The position numbers were made by a program, and so were the translations under genes. Under the pieces are notes generated by a model that was not told where the DNA came from, searched no databases, and saw only the letters and a program-made list of their open reading frames with translations. A stretch of 64,000 bases of DNA. Source: Pseudomonadota bacterium. Its GTDB lineage: Bacteria > Pseudomonadota > Alphaproteobacteria > Sphingomonadales > Govanellaceae. Below are positions 11,007 through 20,600 of this stretch, one piece after another; the stretch's first letter is position 1; each line of letters begins with the position of its first letter. The stretch is from NCBI GenBank assembly GCA_003577275.1, contig QEVO01000005.1:62001-126000 (forward strand). Direction: 5' to 3'.

Positions 11007-11494
11007 GACGGCCGGATCTCTTTCGCCAGGCGATCAAGGACGCCGTTGACGAAGCGCGGCGCGTCATCCTGGTAAAAGGCGTGCGCCACATCGACGTATT
11101 CGTTGATGATGGTGTTGGTCGGCACGTCGGGGCGATGGCGCAGTTCATAGACGCCGGCGCGCAAAATCGCCCGCACGATGGTCTCCAGGCGATCGAGCGG
11201 CCATTCCTTGACCAGCGCATGGGCGATATAACCATCCAAGGTCGGCCGCTCGGCCGACGCGCCAATGACCAGATCGCGGAAAAAATCACGGTCGGCCTTG
11301 GCGTAGCGCGCGCCTTCGATTTCTTTCCCTAAGCGATGATCGAGAAATTCCTGCGCCACCGCTTCCGGCGATGAGCCGTCGGCAACTTCAAGCTGGTAGA
11401 GCGCCTGCACCGCACCTAAGCGGGCGGCGCTGCGCGCCCCGCCTTTCAGGTTGCGATTTTTGACCGTCTGCTCGCCCACCGTCTTGCCTCTCAC
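11003..11494 (-). CDS. nusB: Transcription antitermination factor NusB
   Basis: A 163-residue all-helical RNA-binding protein that joins NusE (S10) on boxA to prevent premature termination in rRNA operons. The family start [17 protein letters not shown], the segment RDLVIGA, and the C-terminal [26 protein letters not shown] are split over the protein as usual. The longer open frame runs back into ribH. I take the GTG at 11494, which overlaps the ribH stop as GTGA and gives the usual length. It is coupled to ribH upstream and thiL downstream. Confidence 0.93.
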   Translation of the reverse strand: MRGKTVGEQTVKNRNLKGGARSAARLGAVQALYQLEVADGSSPEAVAQEFLDHRLGKEIEGARYAKADRDFFRDLVIGASAERPTLDGYIAHALVKEWPLDRLETIVRAILRAGVYELRHRPDVPTNTIINEYVDVAHAFYQDDAPRFVNGVLDRLAKEIRPS

Positions 11495-11946
11495 GATCGG
11501 CCCAAGAAACGACGCTTCAGCGCGATCATAGCCAGCGCCGCGCGGGCGACATCGCCGCCCTTGTTCTTCTCGCTCACCCGCGCCCGCGCCCACGCCTGAT
11601 CGTCGTTCTCCACCGTCAGGATGCCGTAGCCCAGGGCGACGCCTTCACGCGCCGCCAGATCCTGTAAACCGCGGGCGCTTTCCTGGCACACGTAATCATA
11701 ATGCGTGGTCTCGCCGCGAATGACGCAGCCCAAGGCGATAAAGCCGTCATAATGCGTGCCGCCCGCCTTCATGCCATCCACCGCAAAGCGTATGACGCCG
11801 GGGATTTCAAACGCGCCGGGAACGCTGACGCGATCATAGGTCGCCCCTGCTGCCGCGAGCGCGCCCGCCGCGCCGCGCACCAGTTCGTCGGCGAGGTCTT
11901 CATAAAAGCGCGCTTCAACGATCAAGAGATGCGGTTTGTCAGTCAT
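11491..11946 (-). CDS. ribH: 6,7-dimethyl-8-ribityllumazine synthase
   Basis: A 151-residue lumazine synthase that condenses 5-amino-6-ribitylamino-uracil with 3,4-dihydroxy-2-butanone 4-phosphate, the penultimate step of riboflavin synthesis. The family motifs are visible: [11 protein letters not shown], then [18 protein letters not shown] with the catalytic His, and [14 protein letters not shown]. The enzyme usually forms pentamers or icosahedral capsids. Its ATG overlaps the ribBA stop by four bases. Confidence 0.96.
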   Translation of the reverse strand: MTDKPHLLIVEARFYEDLADELVRGAAGALAAAGATYDRVSVPGAFEIPGVIRFAVDGMKAGGTHYDGFIALGCVIRGETTHYDYVCQESARGLQDLAAREGVALGYGILTVENDDQAWARARVSEKNKGGDVARAALAMIALKRRFLGRS

Positions 11947-13055
11947 GATTGCGTATCCGTGGGAATGGGCCGCCGCTCGACGATTTCCAGACCGTAGCCT
12001 TCCAAGCCGACCACGTGACGCTCGGTGTTCGACAACAAAATCATGCGACGGATGCCCAGATCGCGCAGAATTTGCGCGCCAATGCCATAGTTCTTCAATT
12101 CCGGCCGCGCCTGTTTTTCGCCGCTGCGGCTCCTGATGAAATCGCTCAAGGTCGGCGGATGGGCGTCACGGATCACCACGATGACGCCGCGGCCTTCCTG
12201 GCCGATCATCTCCAGCGCGCGGGTGAATTGGCCGGAGCGCGACGATATTTCATCCAGCATGTCCTCAAAAATATTGAAGGCATGCATACGCACCAACACA
12301 GGCTCCTCAACGCTGACATCGCCCTTGATCAGCGCCAAATGTTCGGCGCCGTCGAGGATCGAGGCATAGGACCGTAAATTGAAGGCGCCGCCATGGCGGC
12401 TGAGGAAATCCACCTTGGCGGTGCAGGTCACCAGCCTGTCGTGCTTCAAGCGATAGGCAATCAAATCGGCAATGGTGGCGATCTTCAGATTATGCTCCTT
12501 GGCGAACGCCACCAGTTCCGGCAGCCGCGCCATGGTGCCGTCATCGTTCATGATCTCGCAGATGACGCCGGCAGAGATAAGCCCGGCCAGCCGCGCCACA
12601 TCCACCGCCGCTTCCGTATGCCCGGAGCGCACCAGCACGCCGCCGTCGCGGGCAATCAGCGGAAAGACGTGGCCGGGCGAGACGATATCGCTTTTGCCCT
12701 TGGTCGGATCGATGGCCACCGAAATGGTGTGCGCCCGGTCGTGCGCCGAAATGCCGGTGGAGACGCCTTCGCGCGCTTCGATGGAGATGGTGAACGCCGT
12801 TTGATGCCGTGAGCCGTTGCGATCCGACATCAAGGTCAGACCCAGCTCGGCGGCGCGCTGGCTGGTCAGCGTCAAGCAAATCAGGCCGCGGCCATGCTTG
12901 GCCATGAAGTTGATGGCCGCCGGCGTCGCCATCTGCGCCGGAATGACAAGATCGCCCTCGTTTTCGCGATCCTCGTCATCGACCAGGATGAACATACGGC
13001 CATTGCGGGCTTCTTCAATGATCTCGGTGATGGGCGAGAGAAAACTGCGCGACAT
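11943..13055 (-). CDS. ribBA: DHBP synthase with a degenerate GTP cyclohydrolase II domain
   Basis: A 370-residue two-domain protein. Residues 1-205 form 3,4-dihydroxy-2-butanone 4-phosphate synthase, with the acidic catalytic loop [19 protein letters not shown] and [14 protein letters not shown]. The C-terminal half aligns with GTP cyclohydrolase II but has [18 protein letters not shown] where active enzymes carry three zinc-binding cysteines (CLTGDxxxSxRCDCG). No cysteine is present there, so this half probably does not hydrolyse GTP. Such RibBX-type fusions are known in alphaproteobacteria, and a separate RibA would be needed. It starts 3 bases after the ribE stop. Confidence 0.92.
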   Translation of the reverse strand: MSRSFLSPITEIIEEARNGRMFILVDDEDRENEGDLVIPAQMATPAAINFMAKHGRGLICLTLTSQRAAELGLTLMSDRNGSRHQTAFTISIEAREGVSTGISAHDRAHTISVAIDPTKGKSDIVSPGHVFPLIARDGGVLVRSGHTEAAVDVARLAGLISAGVICEIMNDDGTMARLPELVAFAKEHNLKIATIADLIAYRLKHDRLVTCTAKVDFLSRHGGAFNLRSYASILDGAEHLALIKGDVSVEEPVLVRMHAFNIFEDMLDEISSRSGQFTRALEMIGQEGRGVIVVIRDAHPPTLSDFIRSRSGEKQARPELKNYGIGAQILRDLGIRRMILLSNTERHVVGLEGYGLEIVERRPIPTDTQS

Positions 13056-13058
13056 GTT

Positions 13059-13664
13059 TTACGCTCTCTCATTCAAGCGCGCGACGTAGCGGGCGAGGAT
13101 ATCAATTTCGATATTCACGCGCTCGCCGACCTTGGCGCTGCCGAAGGTGCTGTGCTCTTGGGTGTGCGGGATGATATTGACGCCGAAGGCGGCGCTGCCG
13201 TCCGCTTTGTCCTCGACCTCGTTGACGGTGAGCGACACGCCATTGATGGCTACCGACCCCTTCGCCGCCAGGTAAGGGGCCAGGGCCTTGGGGATGGCGA
13301 AGGTGAAGCGGCGGCTGTCGCCGTCCGGGACGATGGCAACCACCTCGCCCAGGCCGTCCACATGGCCGGTGACGATATGGCCGCCCAACTCATCGCCAAC
13401 TTTCAGCGCCCGCTCCAAATTGACCGGCGCGCCCGGCCGCCAATCACCCAGGCACGTTCGCGATAAGGTTTCCGCCGAGACATCGACGGCGAACCAGTCC
13501 TCGCCGATATCGACCACGGTCAGGCAGGCCCCCGAACAGGCGATGGAGGCGCCGATCTCGATGCTGGCGGTATCGTAATGGGTAGCGATGACCAGGCGCG
13601 TGTCGCCGCGCTTATTATCAATGGCGCGCACGGCGCCGACGTCGGTGATGATCCCGGTAAACAT
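13059..13664 (-). CDS. ribE: Riboflavin synthase subunit alpha
   Basis: A 201-residue trimeric enzyme that dismutates two lumazine molecules to riboflavin. It is an internal duplication: each half carries one barrel, the first starting [10 protein letters not shown] and the second after [10 protein letters not shown]. The segments ACSGACLTV and [13 protein letters not shown] mark the paired substrate sites. The start at 13664 is the family-typical MFTGII; a longer frame runs back into ribD. It begins 10 bases after the ribD stop. Confidence 0.95.
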   Translation of the reverse strand: MFTGIITDVGAVRAIDNKRGDTRLVIATHYDTASIEIGASIACSGACLTVVDIGEDWFAVDVSAETLSRTCLGDWRPGAPVNLERALKVGDELGGHIVTGHVDGLGEVVAIVPDGDSRRFTFAIPKALAPYLAAKGSVAINGVSLTVNEVEDKADGSAAFGVNIIPHTQEHSTFGSAKVGERVNIEIDILARYVARLNERA

Positions 13665-13674
13665 GGCTCTTGTT

Positions 13675-14784
13675 CTAGCGACCTGTGAGGTAGGTTTCCA
13701 GCATATCTTCGCCAACGGCTTCATTTGCCAGCCGCAACAGCGCCGGCGCATCGGCCAGACGGTCCACCGTCAGGCTTTCGATGGCCGCCCGGCCGTCGGC
13801 CCCCAGGAGCCTGGATGCGCGAAACCAGGCGAGGCGGTCCGCCAGCTCGGCCTGAAGGAGAGTGGTGGCGATCCGCGCCCCGCCCTCCACGAGAAGCCGG
13901 GTGATGCCCCGACCCGCCAGCGCCCGCAAGGCCTCCCGCAGATCAACGCCCGCCGCCGAGCGGGGCGTCATCACGATCTCCACCCCCAGCGCCGAGAGGG
14001 CTTCCACCCGCGCCGGCTCGGCATCGGCCGCGGCGATCGACCAAGTGGGGGTTTGCCGCGCCGTGGCGTAAAGCTGGCAGGCGGGCGACAGCGACAGCGC
14101 GCTGTCAACCACCACGCGGACCGGCGAGCGGTCCTCCAGCCCAGTCAGCCGGCAGGTCAGCTCCGGGTCGTCGCGCTCGGCGGTGCGCCGGCCGATGAGG
14201 ATGGCGTCATGGGTGGCGCGCATCAGATGGCCGCGGCGGCGCGCCGCTTCCCCGGTGATCCACCGGCTCTCTCCCGTCGCGGTGGCGATTCGGCCGTCCA
14301 AGGTGGTGGCAAGCTTCAGGGTGACCAGCGGCAGCCCCGCCGTCACCCGCTTGATGAAGCCGGCGTTCAAGGCTTGCGCCGCCGCCTCGCACACCCCGAC
14401 CTCGGTCGCAATTCCGGCGTTTTTCAACATCGCCAGGCCCTGACCGCCGACCCGGGGATCGGGATCGACGCAGGCGGCGACCACCCGGCCAACGCCCGCC
14501 TTTATCAACGCTTCGGCGCAGGGCGGGGTATGTCCGTGATGGGCGCAGGGCTCCAGGGAGACATAGGCGGTGGCGCCCCGGGCGCGCGGTCCGGCCTGGC
14601 GCAAGGCTTCCGTTTCCGCGTGCGGACGGCCGTCGGGTTGCGTCCAGCCGCGTCCGACCACCTCACCGGACAAGGGATCGACGATGACGCAGCCCACCGC
14701 CGGATTGGGCCACACGCGCCCCAGTCCCCGCGCCGCCAGGGCCAGCGCATGGGTCATGTGATCGGCATCGTTTTTTGTTCTCAT
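13675..14784 (-). CDS. ribD: Bifunctional riboflavin deaminase-reductase RibD
   Basis: A 369-residue two-domain enzyme for steps two and three of riboflavin synthesis. The N-terminal deaminase (about residues 5-145) has the zinc site HAETEAL with PCAHHGHTPPC. The C-terminal reductase (about 150-369) contains VTLKLATTLDGRIA, RWITGEAARR and LLVEGGARIATTLL for NADPH and substrate binding. It is 21 bases downstream of nrdR and heads the ribD-ribE-ribBA-ribH series. No FMN riboswitch was seen upstream, so control is probably through the larger operon. Confidence 0.95.
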   Translation of the reverse strand: MRTKNDADHMTHALALAARGLGRVWPNPAVGCVIVDPLSGEVVGRGWTQPDGRPHAETEALRQAGPRARGATAYVSLEPCAHHGHTPPCAEALIKAGVGRVVAACVDPDPRVGGQGLAMLKNAGIATEVGVCEAAAQALNAGFIKRVTAGLPLVTLKLATTLDGRIATATGESRWITGEAARRRGHLMRATHDAILIGRRTAERDDPELTCRLTGLEDRSPVRVVVDSALSLSPACQLYATARQTPTWSIAAADAEPARVEALSALGVEIVMTPRSAAGVDLREALRALAGRGITRLLVEGGARIATTLLQAELADRLAWFRASRLLGADGRAAIESLTVDRLADAPALLRLANEAVGEDMLETYLTGR

Positions 14785-14805
14785 GGCGGCGTGACGGCGC
14801 CGCCG

Positions 14806-15267
14806 TCAGTCGTCGGCGCGACGACTGATGGCGCCGACGAAATCCTCGAAATCCTTGGCTTCGCGGAAGTTGCGGTAGACGGAGGCGAAACGCACATAGG
14901 CGACCATGTCGAGCGCCTTTAAGGCCTCCATGATCATCTCGCCGATGACCTCGGAGGAAATTTCGCTGTCGCCCATGCTTTCCAGTTGCCGGACGATGCC
15001 GTTGATCATGCGCTCGACCCGCTCGCGGTCAACCGGCCTTTTGCGCAGCGCCAGATTGATGGAGCGCTCCAGCTTGTCGCGATCGAACGGCGCGCGGCGG
15101 CCATTTTTCTTGATCACCGTCAGCTCGCGCAACTGCACCCGCTCGAAGGTGGTGAAGCGGCCGCCGCAACCCGGGCAGGCGCGGCGGCGGCGGATCGATG
15201 AACTATCCTCGGTCGGACGCGAGTCCTTGACCTGGGTATCTTCATTACCGCAGAACGGACAGCGCAT
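14806..15267 (-). CDS. nrdR: Transcriptional repressor NrdR
   Basis: A 153-residue nucleotide-sensing repressor of ribonucleotide reductase genes. It opens with the zinc ribbon [15 protein letters not shown] and a second pair [16 protein letters not shown]. The ATP-cone follows (about residues 46-136: [20 protein letters not shown]). Length is typical. It lies between glyA (39 bases upstream) and ribD (21 bases downstream), an arrangement seen widely in alphaproteobacteria. Confidence 0.96.
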   Translation of the reverse strand: MRCPFCGNEDTQVKDSRPTEDSSSIRRRRACPGCGGRFTTFERVQLRELTVIKKNGRRAPFDRDKLERSINLALRKRPVDRERVERMINGIVRQLESMGDSEISSEVIGEMIMEALKALDMVAYVRFASVYRNFREAKDFEDFVGAISRRADD

Positions 15268-15306
15268 GAAACCTCCCCCTCTCGCTGACGAGCGAACGCT
15301 TAGGTT

Positions 15307-16611
15307 CTAGCCCCTCGCCCCATAAATCGGAAACGCATCGGTCAACGCCTTCACCTTGGTCCTGACCGACGCTTCGGCCGCCGCCGTGTCGGCAGGGTTT
15401 TTCGCCAGGGCGTCGATGATCTCCAGCACCGCATCGCCCACCTTCTGGAATTCGACGATGCCGAAGCCGCGGGTGGTGCAGGCCGGCGCGCCGACCCTGA
15501 TGCCCGAGGTGACGGTGGGCTTTTCCGGATCGAACGGCACGCCGTTCTTGTTGACGGTGATGTGGGCGCGGCCCAGCGCCTCTTCCACCATGTTGCCCTT
15601 CAGGCCCTTGGGGCGCAGGTCGACCAGCATCAGGTGAGTATCGGTGCCGCCCGAAACGATGTCGCAGCCGCCGGCTTTCAGCCGCGCCGCCAGCGCCTTG
15701 GCGTTCTCCACCACGTTCTTGGCGTAGGTTTTAAAATCAGGCTTCAAGGCTTCGCCGAAGGCCACCGCCTTGGCGGCGATGACATGCATCAAGGGGCCGC
15801 CTTGCAGGCCGGGGAACACCGCCGAATTGATCTTTTTGCCCAGATCGGCGTCGTTCGATAAAATCATGCCGCCGCGCGGGCCGCGCAGCGTCTTGTGGGT
15901 GGTGGTGGTGACCACGTGGGCATAGGTGAGCGGGCTGGGGTGCGCGCCGCCCGCCACCAGGCCGGCGAAATGCGCCATATCGACCATGAAATAGGCCCCC
16001 ACCTTATCGGCGATGGCGCGGAAGCGGGCGAAGTCGATCACCCGGGGATAGGCCGAACCGCCGGCGATGATGAGCTTCGGCTTGTTTTCCACGGCCAGGC
16101 GCTCCACCTCGTCGAAGTCGATGAGATGCGTATCCGGCCGCACGCCGTATTGCACGGCATGAAACCACTTGCCCGATTGCGCCGGCGGCGCGCCGTGGGT
16201 CAAATGGCCGCCGGCGGCGAGAGACAGCCCCATGATGGTGTCGCCGGGCTTCAAGAGCGCCATCATCACCGCGCCATTGGCCTGGGCGCCGGAATGCGGC
16301 TGGACGTTGGCGAATTCGCAGTTAAACAGCCTTTTCGCCCGCTCGATGGCCAGCGCCTCCGCCACATCGACGCACTCGCAGCCGCCATAGTAACGCTTGC
16401 CGGGATAGCCTTCGGCGTATTTGTTGGTCAAGACCGAGCCTTGCGCTTGCAATACCGCCCGGCTCACGATGTTTTCCGAGGCGATGAGCTCCAGATGCTC
16501 CTGCTGACGCTCTTCCTCATCGACGATGGAGCGGTAAATATCGGGGTCGGCGCTGGCCAGCTCCTCGGAAAAGAAGCGGTTCAGGTCAGTGATCGGTTGG
16601 CTTAAAGACAT
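15307..16611 (-). CDS. glyA: Serine hydroxymethyltransferase
   Basis: A 434-residue PLP enzyme that interconverts serine and glycine while charging tetrahydrofolate with one-carbon units. Landmarks include the N-terminal [23 protein letters not shown], the cofactor segment [13 protein letters not shown], and the PLP lysine in [14 protein letters not shown]. The length is standard. It starts 3 bases after the rpiB stop. No glycine riboswitch is visible, as the intergenic space is too small. Confidence 0.97.
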   Translation of the reverse strand: MSLSQPITDLNRFFSEELASADPDIYRSIVDEEERQQEHLELIASENIVSRAVLQAQGSVLTNKYAEGYPGKRYYGGCECVDVAEALAIERAKRLFNCEFANVQPHSGAQANGAVMMALLKPGDTIMGLSLAAGGHLTHGAPPAQSGKWFHAVQYGVRPDTHLIDFDEVERLAVENKPKLIIAGGSAYPRVIDFARFRAIADKVGAYFMVDMAHFAGLVAGGAHPSPLTYAHVVTTTTHKTLRGPRGGMILSNDADLGKKINSAVFPGLQGGPLMHVIAAKAVAFGEALKPDFKTYAKNVVENAKALAARLKAGGCDIVSGGTDTHLMLVDLRPKGLKGNMVEEALGRAHITVNKNGVPFDPEKPTVTSGIRVGAPACTTRGFGIVEFQKVGDAVLEIIDALAKNPADTAAAEASVRTKVKALTDAFPIYGARG

Positions 16612-16614
16612 TCG

Positions 16615-17076
16615 TTATACCTTTTCTCGAGTATTCACAGGAGCCGCCAGCTTGGCCACCCGACGGGCATGACGGCCCCCCTCAAATGGCGTGGCCAGAA
16701 ACTCCCGCAGGCAGTCCTTGGCCAGCTCCGGGCCTAAAATGCGCCCGCCCAGCGCCAGCACGTTGGCGTCGTTATGCTGGCGCGCCAGCCGGGCGGTCAG
16801 ACCATTATGGCACAGGGCGGCGCGGACATGGGGATGGCGGTTGGCGGCGATGCTGATGCCGATGCCGGTGCCGCACAGGATTACGCCGCGATCGGCCCGG
16901 CCATCGGCCAGGGCGGCGGCCAGGGCAGCGGCATAATCAGGATAATCGACGCTTTCCGGGCCATGGCAGCCGAGATCCAGCACTTGGTGGCCGAGCGCCC
17001 GTATCTCCTCGATCAAGAGGGACTTCAGCTCGAACCCGCCATGGTCCGAGGCAATGGCGATGGGCTTTTCCGGCAT
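16615..17076 (-). CDS. rpiB: Ribose-5-phosphate isomerase B
   Basis: A 153-residue RpiB-type isomerase that interconverts ribose 5-phosphate and ribulose 5-phosphate. The segments ASDHGGFELKSLL, DLGCHGPESVDYPDYA and ILCGTGIGISIAANR carry the catalytic cysteine and the phosphate-binding residues; CHNGLTARLARQHNDANVLALGGR is present in parts. Length is normal. It is the first gene of the long minus-strand run, with glyA 3 bases downstream. RpiB before glyA is common in alphaproteobacteria. Confidence 0.94.
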   Translation of the reverse strand: MPEKPIAIASDHGGFELKSLLIEEIRALGHQVLDLGCHGPESVDYPDYAAALAAALADGRADRGVILCGTGIGISIAANRHPHVRAALCHNGLTARLARQHNDANVLALGGRILGPELAKDCLREFLATPFEGGRHARRVAKLAAPVNTREKV

Positions 17077-17186
17077 CGGTTCGGTTGCTCAAAGACAGAA
17101 GTTTGAAGGATGGCGCCGCAACGCCTTTGGCTACCATATATGCCGCCCATGGGCAAAGAGTCTACAACAGAGGCCGTAATCGTGTG

Positions 17187-17393
17187 CTATTTTTGCCCCT
17201 TCGACAGGCGGTATTCCAATTTCTGGACGGCGGCGCGGGAGAGCTGGTCGCGACTCATCAGGGGCGAACCGACAATGGACACCTCCAGCCCGGTCTTGGG
17301 GTCGACGGCCGACACCTTGACGGCATTGCCGACCTGAATGAATTCAATGAGGTAGCCGTCGCGGTCAGGGGTCATCGCTATCCCCCGCGACAT
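17187..17393 (-). CDS. Small conserved protein (DUF6898-like)
   Basis: A 68-residue protein with the pattern YLIEFIQVGNAVKVSAVDP, then TGLEVSIVGSP, then a helical tail (LSRAAVQKLEYRL). It resembles the short alphaproteobacterial DUF6898 family, of unknown function (recalled, not searched). Two starts are possible: ATG 17393 after AGGGGGAGGG, or ATG 17375 after GGGGGA. It lies 110 bases upstream of rpiB, on the same strand, and just after a REPIN-like repeat. Confidence 0.6.
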   Translation of the reverse strand: MSRGIAMTPDRDGYLIEFIQVGNAVKVSAVDPKTGLEVSIVGSPLMSRDQLSRAAVQKLEYRLSKGQK

Positions 17394-17443
17394 AACCCTC
17401 CCCCTTGATGAGGAGAGTTTTGAAAAAGCCTATTATTAAAACT

Positions 17444-17540
17444 GTCATTCCCGCGAAAGCGGGAATCCATTGCATCCGTTAGAGTATGTATTTTCGATGG
17501 ATTCCCGATCGCGCCGCTTTCGCGGCTTGTCGGGAATGAC
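17444..17540. repeat. REPIN-like inverted-arm repeat, family A copy 2
   Basis: The short left arm (17444-17469) is GTCA-hairpin-TCCA with stem ATTCCCGC / GCGGGAAT around GAAA. After a 28-base spacer comes a longer right arm (17498-17540). Read on the minus strand, that arm has an outer stem ATTCCCGA / TCGGGAAT enclosing an inner hairpin GCCGC-GAAA-GCGGC. It lies between the hemA 3' end and the small upstream gene, where it could end or protect the hemA message. Confidence 0.82.
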
Positions 17541-17606
17541 AACTTTGATTTGGAAAATACTACCTTCATAGAAGGCCCCATCCAGGGGGGAGGGAAAATG
17601 ATATTG

Positions 17607-18824
17607 TTAAGCGGCGCGGGCCTTGAGGCCCAGACGCTCCCACACCGCCGCCAGCGCCCCCACCAGATCATCGATCATGGCGTCGTCGTGGAACGGCGTC
17701 GGGGTGAAGCGCAGGCGCTCGGTGCCGCGCGGCACGGTGGGGAAATTGATCGGCTGGACGTAAATGCCGTAATCCGCCAGCAGCATGTCGGAGGCCGCCT
17801 TGCAGCGCACCGGATCGCCCACCAGCACCGGCACGATATGGGTAACGCTGTCCAGCACCGGCAGCCCGACGGCTTTCAGCCGCGCCTTCAAGGTCGCCGC
17901 CCGTTCCTGGTGGCGCGTCCGTTCGGCCTGACTTTCCTTCAAATGACGGATGCTGGCGATCGCCCCGGCGGCCAAAACCGGCGACAGCGAGGTGGTGAAA
18001 ATAAAACCCGGCGCATAGGAGCGCACGGCATCGATGAGGGCATGAGAGCCGGTGATATAGCCGCCCATGACGCCAAACGCCTTGCCCAGCGTGCCCTCGA
18101 TGACGTCGAGGCGATCCATCAGCCCCTCGCGTTCGGCGACGCCGGCGCCGCGCGAGCCATAAAGGCCGACCGCGTGCACTTCATCGAGATAGGTCATGGC
18201 GCCATACTTCTTGGCCACATCGCACAGCGCGGCGATGGGCGCGATATCACCATCCATGGAATAGACGGATTCGAAGGCAACAAGCTTCGGCCGCCCCGGC
18301 TCAACCGTGCGCAGCAGTTCTTCCAAATGCGCCACGTCATTGTGACGGAAGACTTTTTTCTCCGCCCCGCTGCGGATGATGCCCTGGATCATCGAGGCGT
18401 GATTAAGCTCGTCGGACAACACCACGCAGTTGGGCAACAGCTTGGCCAGCGTGCTCAACGTCGCCTCGTTGGAGATATAGCCCGAAGTGAAAATGAGCGC
18501 CGCCTCCTTGCCATGCAGGTCGGCCAGTTCCTCTTCCAGCAGCACGTGATAATGGTTGGTGCCCGAGATGTTGCGGGTGCCGCCCGCCCCTGCCCCAACC
18601 TTATGGAGCGCCTCTTCCATGGCGGCGATAACCTTGGGGTGCTGCCCCATGCCGAGGTAGTCGTTGCTGCACCAGACCACCACCTCGCGGGGGCCGGATG
18701 GGCTGTGGTGGGTGGCCCGGGGGAACGCGCCGCGCTTGCGCTCGATGTCGATAAAGACGCGATAGCGTCCCTCTTTTTTCAGGGAAGCGATGGCTTCCTC
18801 AAACACCCGGTTGTAATTCATCAC
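17607..18824 (-). CDS. hemA: 5-aminolevulinate synthase
   Basis: A 405-residue PLP enzyme that condenses glycine and succinyl-CoA to 5-aminolevulinate, the first step of C4-type haem and tetrapyrrole synthesis found in alphaproteobacteria and mitochondria. Visible residues include [25 protein letters not shown] (cofactor-binding Asp and His) and [15 protein letters not shown] with the PLP lysine. The next enzyme, HemB, is also in the window (26076). A 14-base FNR-type box lies 133 bases upstream of the start, suggesting oxygen control. Confidence 0.97.
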   Translation of the reverse strand: MMNYNRVFEEAIASLKKEGRYRVFIDIERKRGAFPRATHHSPSGPREVVVWCSNDYLGMGQHPKVIAAMEEALHKVGAGAGGTRNISGTNHYHVLLEEELADLHGKEAALIFTSGYISNEATLSTLAKLLPNCVVLSDELNHASMIQGIIRSGAEKKVFRHNDVAHLEELLRTVEPGRPKLVAFESVYSMDGDIAPIAALCDVAKKYGAMTYLDEVHAVGLYGSRGAGVAEREGLMDRLDVIEGTLGKAFGVMGGYITGSHALIDAVRSYAPGFIFTTSLSPVLAAGAIASIRHLKESQAERTRHQERAATLKARLKAVGLPVLDSVTHIVPVLVGDPVRCKAASDMLLADYGIYVQPINFPTVPRGTERLRFTPTPFHDDAMIDDLVGALAAVWERLGLKARAA

Positions 18825-18956
18825 GCACCACTGTCATTCAGGTTGCCGGAACCAACGGCCCCCTTTGAGCAAAGCCCTATTCTAATACACCCTCGACCTA
18901 CCCCCGGCAACCCACGGCCGTCACAACCATTAATACACAACCACCGGCGCGATTCC

Positions 18957-18970
18957 TTGAGGAAGATCAA
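18957..18970. promoter_or_regulatory. FNR-type box upstream of hemA
   Basis: TTGAGGAAGATCAA matches the FNR/FnrL consensus TTGAT-N4-ATCAA at nine of ten informative positions. It lies in the 180-base gap between the ldtR-like stop and the hemA start, a position suited to control hemA. FnrL is known to regulate hemA in Rhodobacter (family knowledge). Function here is inferred. Confidence 0.5.
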
Positions 18971-19004
18971 CGCCGGCGGCACAAAAGCTCAAGTTTTGGC
19001 GGAT

Positions 19005-19520
19005 TTACAGGGTGGCGTAGTTGATCCGTTCCGACCAGAAGCGCTCCAGGCCGCGCAGGGCGTCCCGCAGCTGCCGCAATTCCTCGGATTTCATGTGCGA
19101 GCCGCTGACGATGGCTTCGAGCTGCTCGTCGAGAAGGCCGGCCACCAAATTGTTGATGTCGCGGCCCTTGTCGCTGAGGCGAATCCGCACCGAACGGCGG
19201 TCATGCTCCGAACGCTCATGCTCGATATAGCCCATTTCCACCAGTTTCTTCAGGTTATAAGAAACGTTGGAACCGAGGTAATAGCCGCGGGTGCGCAGCT
19301 CGCCGGCGGTCATTTCATTGTCGCCGATGTTATAAAGCAGCAGCGCCTGAACGCTGTTGATATCGGTGCGGCCGGTCTCGTCGAGACGCATCTTTAGGAT
19401 GTCGAGAAGGCGGCGGTGCAGACGCTCGATGAGGCGCAAGCACTCCAGAAACTGCGCCTTGGTCTGGCCGGCCGGCGTCTCCTCAAGGCCGATAAGCGAA
19501 CTCTTCGATGCAATCGCCAT
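19005..19520 (-). CDS. ldtR: LdtR-type MarR-family regulator
   Basis: A 171-residue winged-helix regulator. The MarR fold is visible from residue 55: INSVQALLLYNIGDNEMTAGEL, the recognition helix GSNVSYNLKKLVEMGYI and the wing EHERSEHDRRSVRIRLSDKG. The length and sequence style match LdtR, the alphaproteobacterial regulator linked to peptidoglycan LD-transpeptidases and stress tolerance (recalled; the symbol is tentative). It lies 180 bases upstream of hemA on the same strand and is probably an independent unit. Confidence 0.75.
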   Translation of the reverse strand: MAIASKSSLIGLEETPAGQTKAQFLECLRLIERLHRRLLDILKMRLDETGRTDINSVQALLLYNIGDNEMTAGELRTRGYYLGSNVSYNLKKLVEMGYIEHERSEHDRRSVRIRLSDKGRDINNLVAGLLDEQLEAIVSGSHMKSEELRQLRDALRGLERFWSERINYATL

Positions 19521-19664
19521 GGGGTGTGCCCGAAGTCCTTTCCAGCAAATAAATGGACGTATTCCCTCCCGGGTTATAGCGCCCGAATGCTGAAAAAAAC
19601 CTTAACTCCACAGCTTTAAGTACCGTAAAAGCGGCCGCCAAATCGCCTTGCAGGGGACTAGGCG

Positions 19665-20552
19665 TTAACCACGCAACATCTTGATAATGCCGGAGAAATC
19701 CGTGCCGCCATGGCCGGATTTTTCAAATTGTTCATAAAGCTCCATGGCGTGATGGCCAAGCGGCGTCGCAGCCCCCGCGGCGGCCGCCGCTTCCTGGGAC
19801 AGGCGCAGGTCCTTGAGCATCATGGCGGCGGCAAAGCCCGGCTTGTAGTCGCGGTTGGCGGGCGAGGTCGGCACCGGCCCCGGCACCGGGCAGTAGGAGG
19901 TCAAGGACCAGGTCTGGCCTGAGGCCTTGGAGGAAATGTCGAACAATTTTTGGTGGTCGAGCCCAAGTTTCTCCGCCAGGGCAAAAGCCTCGCAGGTGGC
20001 GATCATGGTAATGCCGAGGATCATGTTGTTGCAGATCTTAGCCGCCTGGCCGGTGCCCGAGCCGCCGGCGTGGATGATCGCCTTGCCCATGCCTTCGAGG
20101 ATCGGCTTGGCCCGCGCAAAGCCCTGGTCCGAGCCGCCGACCATGAAGGTCAAGGTGCCGGCGGCGGCCGCCGCCACGCCGCCGGAGACCGGGGCATCGA
20201 CCATCTCAAATCCCTTGGCCGTAGCGGCTGCGGCCACTGCCCGGGCGCTGTCGACGTCAATGGTCGACGAATCGATGAAGAGCGTGCCCTTGGCGGCGCT
20301 GGCGATGACGCCGCCCGCGCCGGTATAGACCTCGCGCACGTGCTTGCCGGCGGGCAGCATGGTGACCACCGCCTCCACTTCCCGCGCCGCATCGCCGGCG
20401 GACGCCGCTCGGGTTGCGCCGGCGTCCACCAGCGCCTGGACGTTCGTCTCCACCAGATCGAACACCTTCAACTGATGTCCTTTGCCGATAAGATTGATGG
20501 CCATGGGACCGCCCATGTTGCCCAGACCGATAAAGCCGATTTTCGCCATCAC
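19665..20552 (-). CDS. mmsB: 3-hydroxyisobutyrate dehydrogenase
   Basis: A 295-residue NAD-dependent enzyme oxidising 3-hydroxyisobutyrate to methylmalonate semialdehyde in valine breakdown. It has the N-terminal Rossmann motif GFIGLGNMGGPMA, the substrate segment DAPVSGGVAAAAAGTLTFMVGG, and the catalytic lysine region GSGTGQAAKICNNM. GTDFSGI near the end is typical. It is the last gene of the mmsA-acd-hibch-mmsB run and is separated from hibch by a 48-base gap that holds a perfect hairpin. Confidence 0.94.
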   Translation of the reverse strand: MMAKIGFIGLGNMGGPMAINLIGKGHQLKVFDLVETNVQALVDAGATRAASAGDAAREVEAVVTMLPAGKHVREVYTGAGGVIASAAKGTLFIDSSTIDVDSARAVAAAATAKGFEMVDAPVSGGVAAAAAGTLTFMVGGSDQGFARAKPILEGMGKAIIHAGGSGTGQAAKICNNMILGITMIATCEAFALAEKLGLDHQKLFDISSKASGQTWSLTSYCPVPGPVPTSPANRDYKPGFAAAMMLKDLRLSQEAAAAAGAATPLGHHAMELYEQFEKSGHGGTDFSGIIKMLRG

Positions 20553-20569
20553 AGACCTCTCTTGAATAA

Positions 20570-20592
20570 CCCCTCTCCTAGCAGGAGAGGGG
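20570..20592. promoter_or_regulatory. Intercistronic hairpin between hibch and mmsB
   Basis: A perfect 10-base stem CCCCTCTCCT / AGGAGAGGGG with an AGC loop lies in the 48-base gap between two co-oriented genes of the valine operon. No strong T-run follows on the minus strand, so it may be a partial terminator or an mRNA processing/stability structure. Confidence 0.6.
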
Positions 20593-20600
20593 GGAATCCC

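Noticed and set aside
14785..14805. Possible FMN riboswitch before ribD
   Set aside because: The gap is 21 bases, far too short, and no RFN-like conserved blocks were seen in or before nrdR.
16612..17076. Possible glycine riboswitch upstream of glyA
   Set aside because: Only three bases separate rpiB and glyA, and the rpiB upstream region shows no tandem aptamer pattern.
17550..19397. 615-residue open frame opposite hemA and the ldtR-like gene
   Set aside because: It spans two real genes and their gap, has no domain pattern and no ribosome site.
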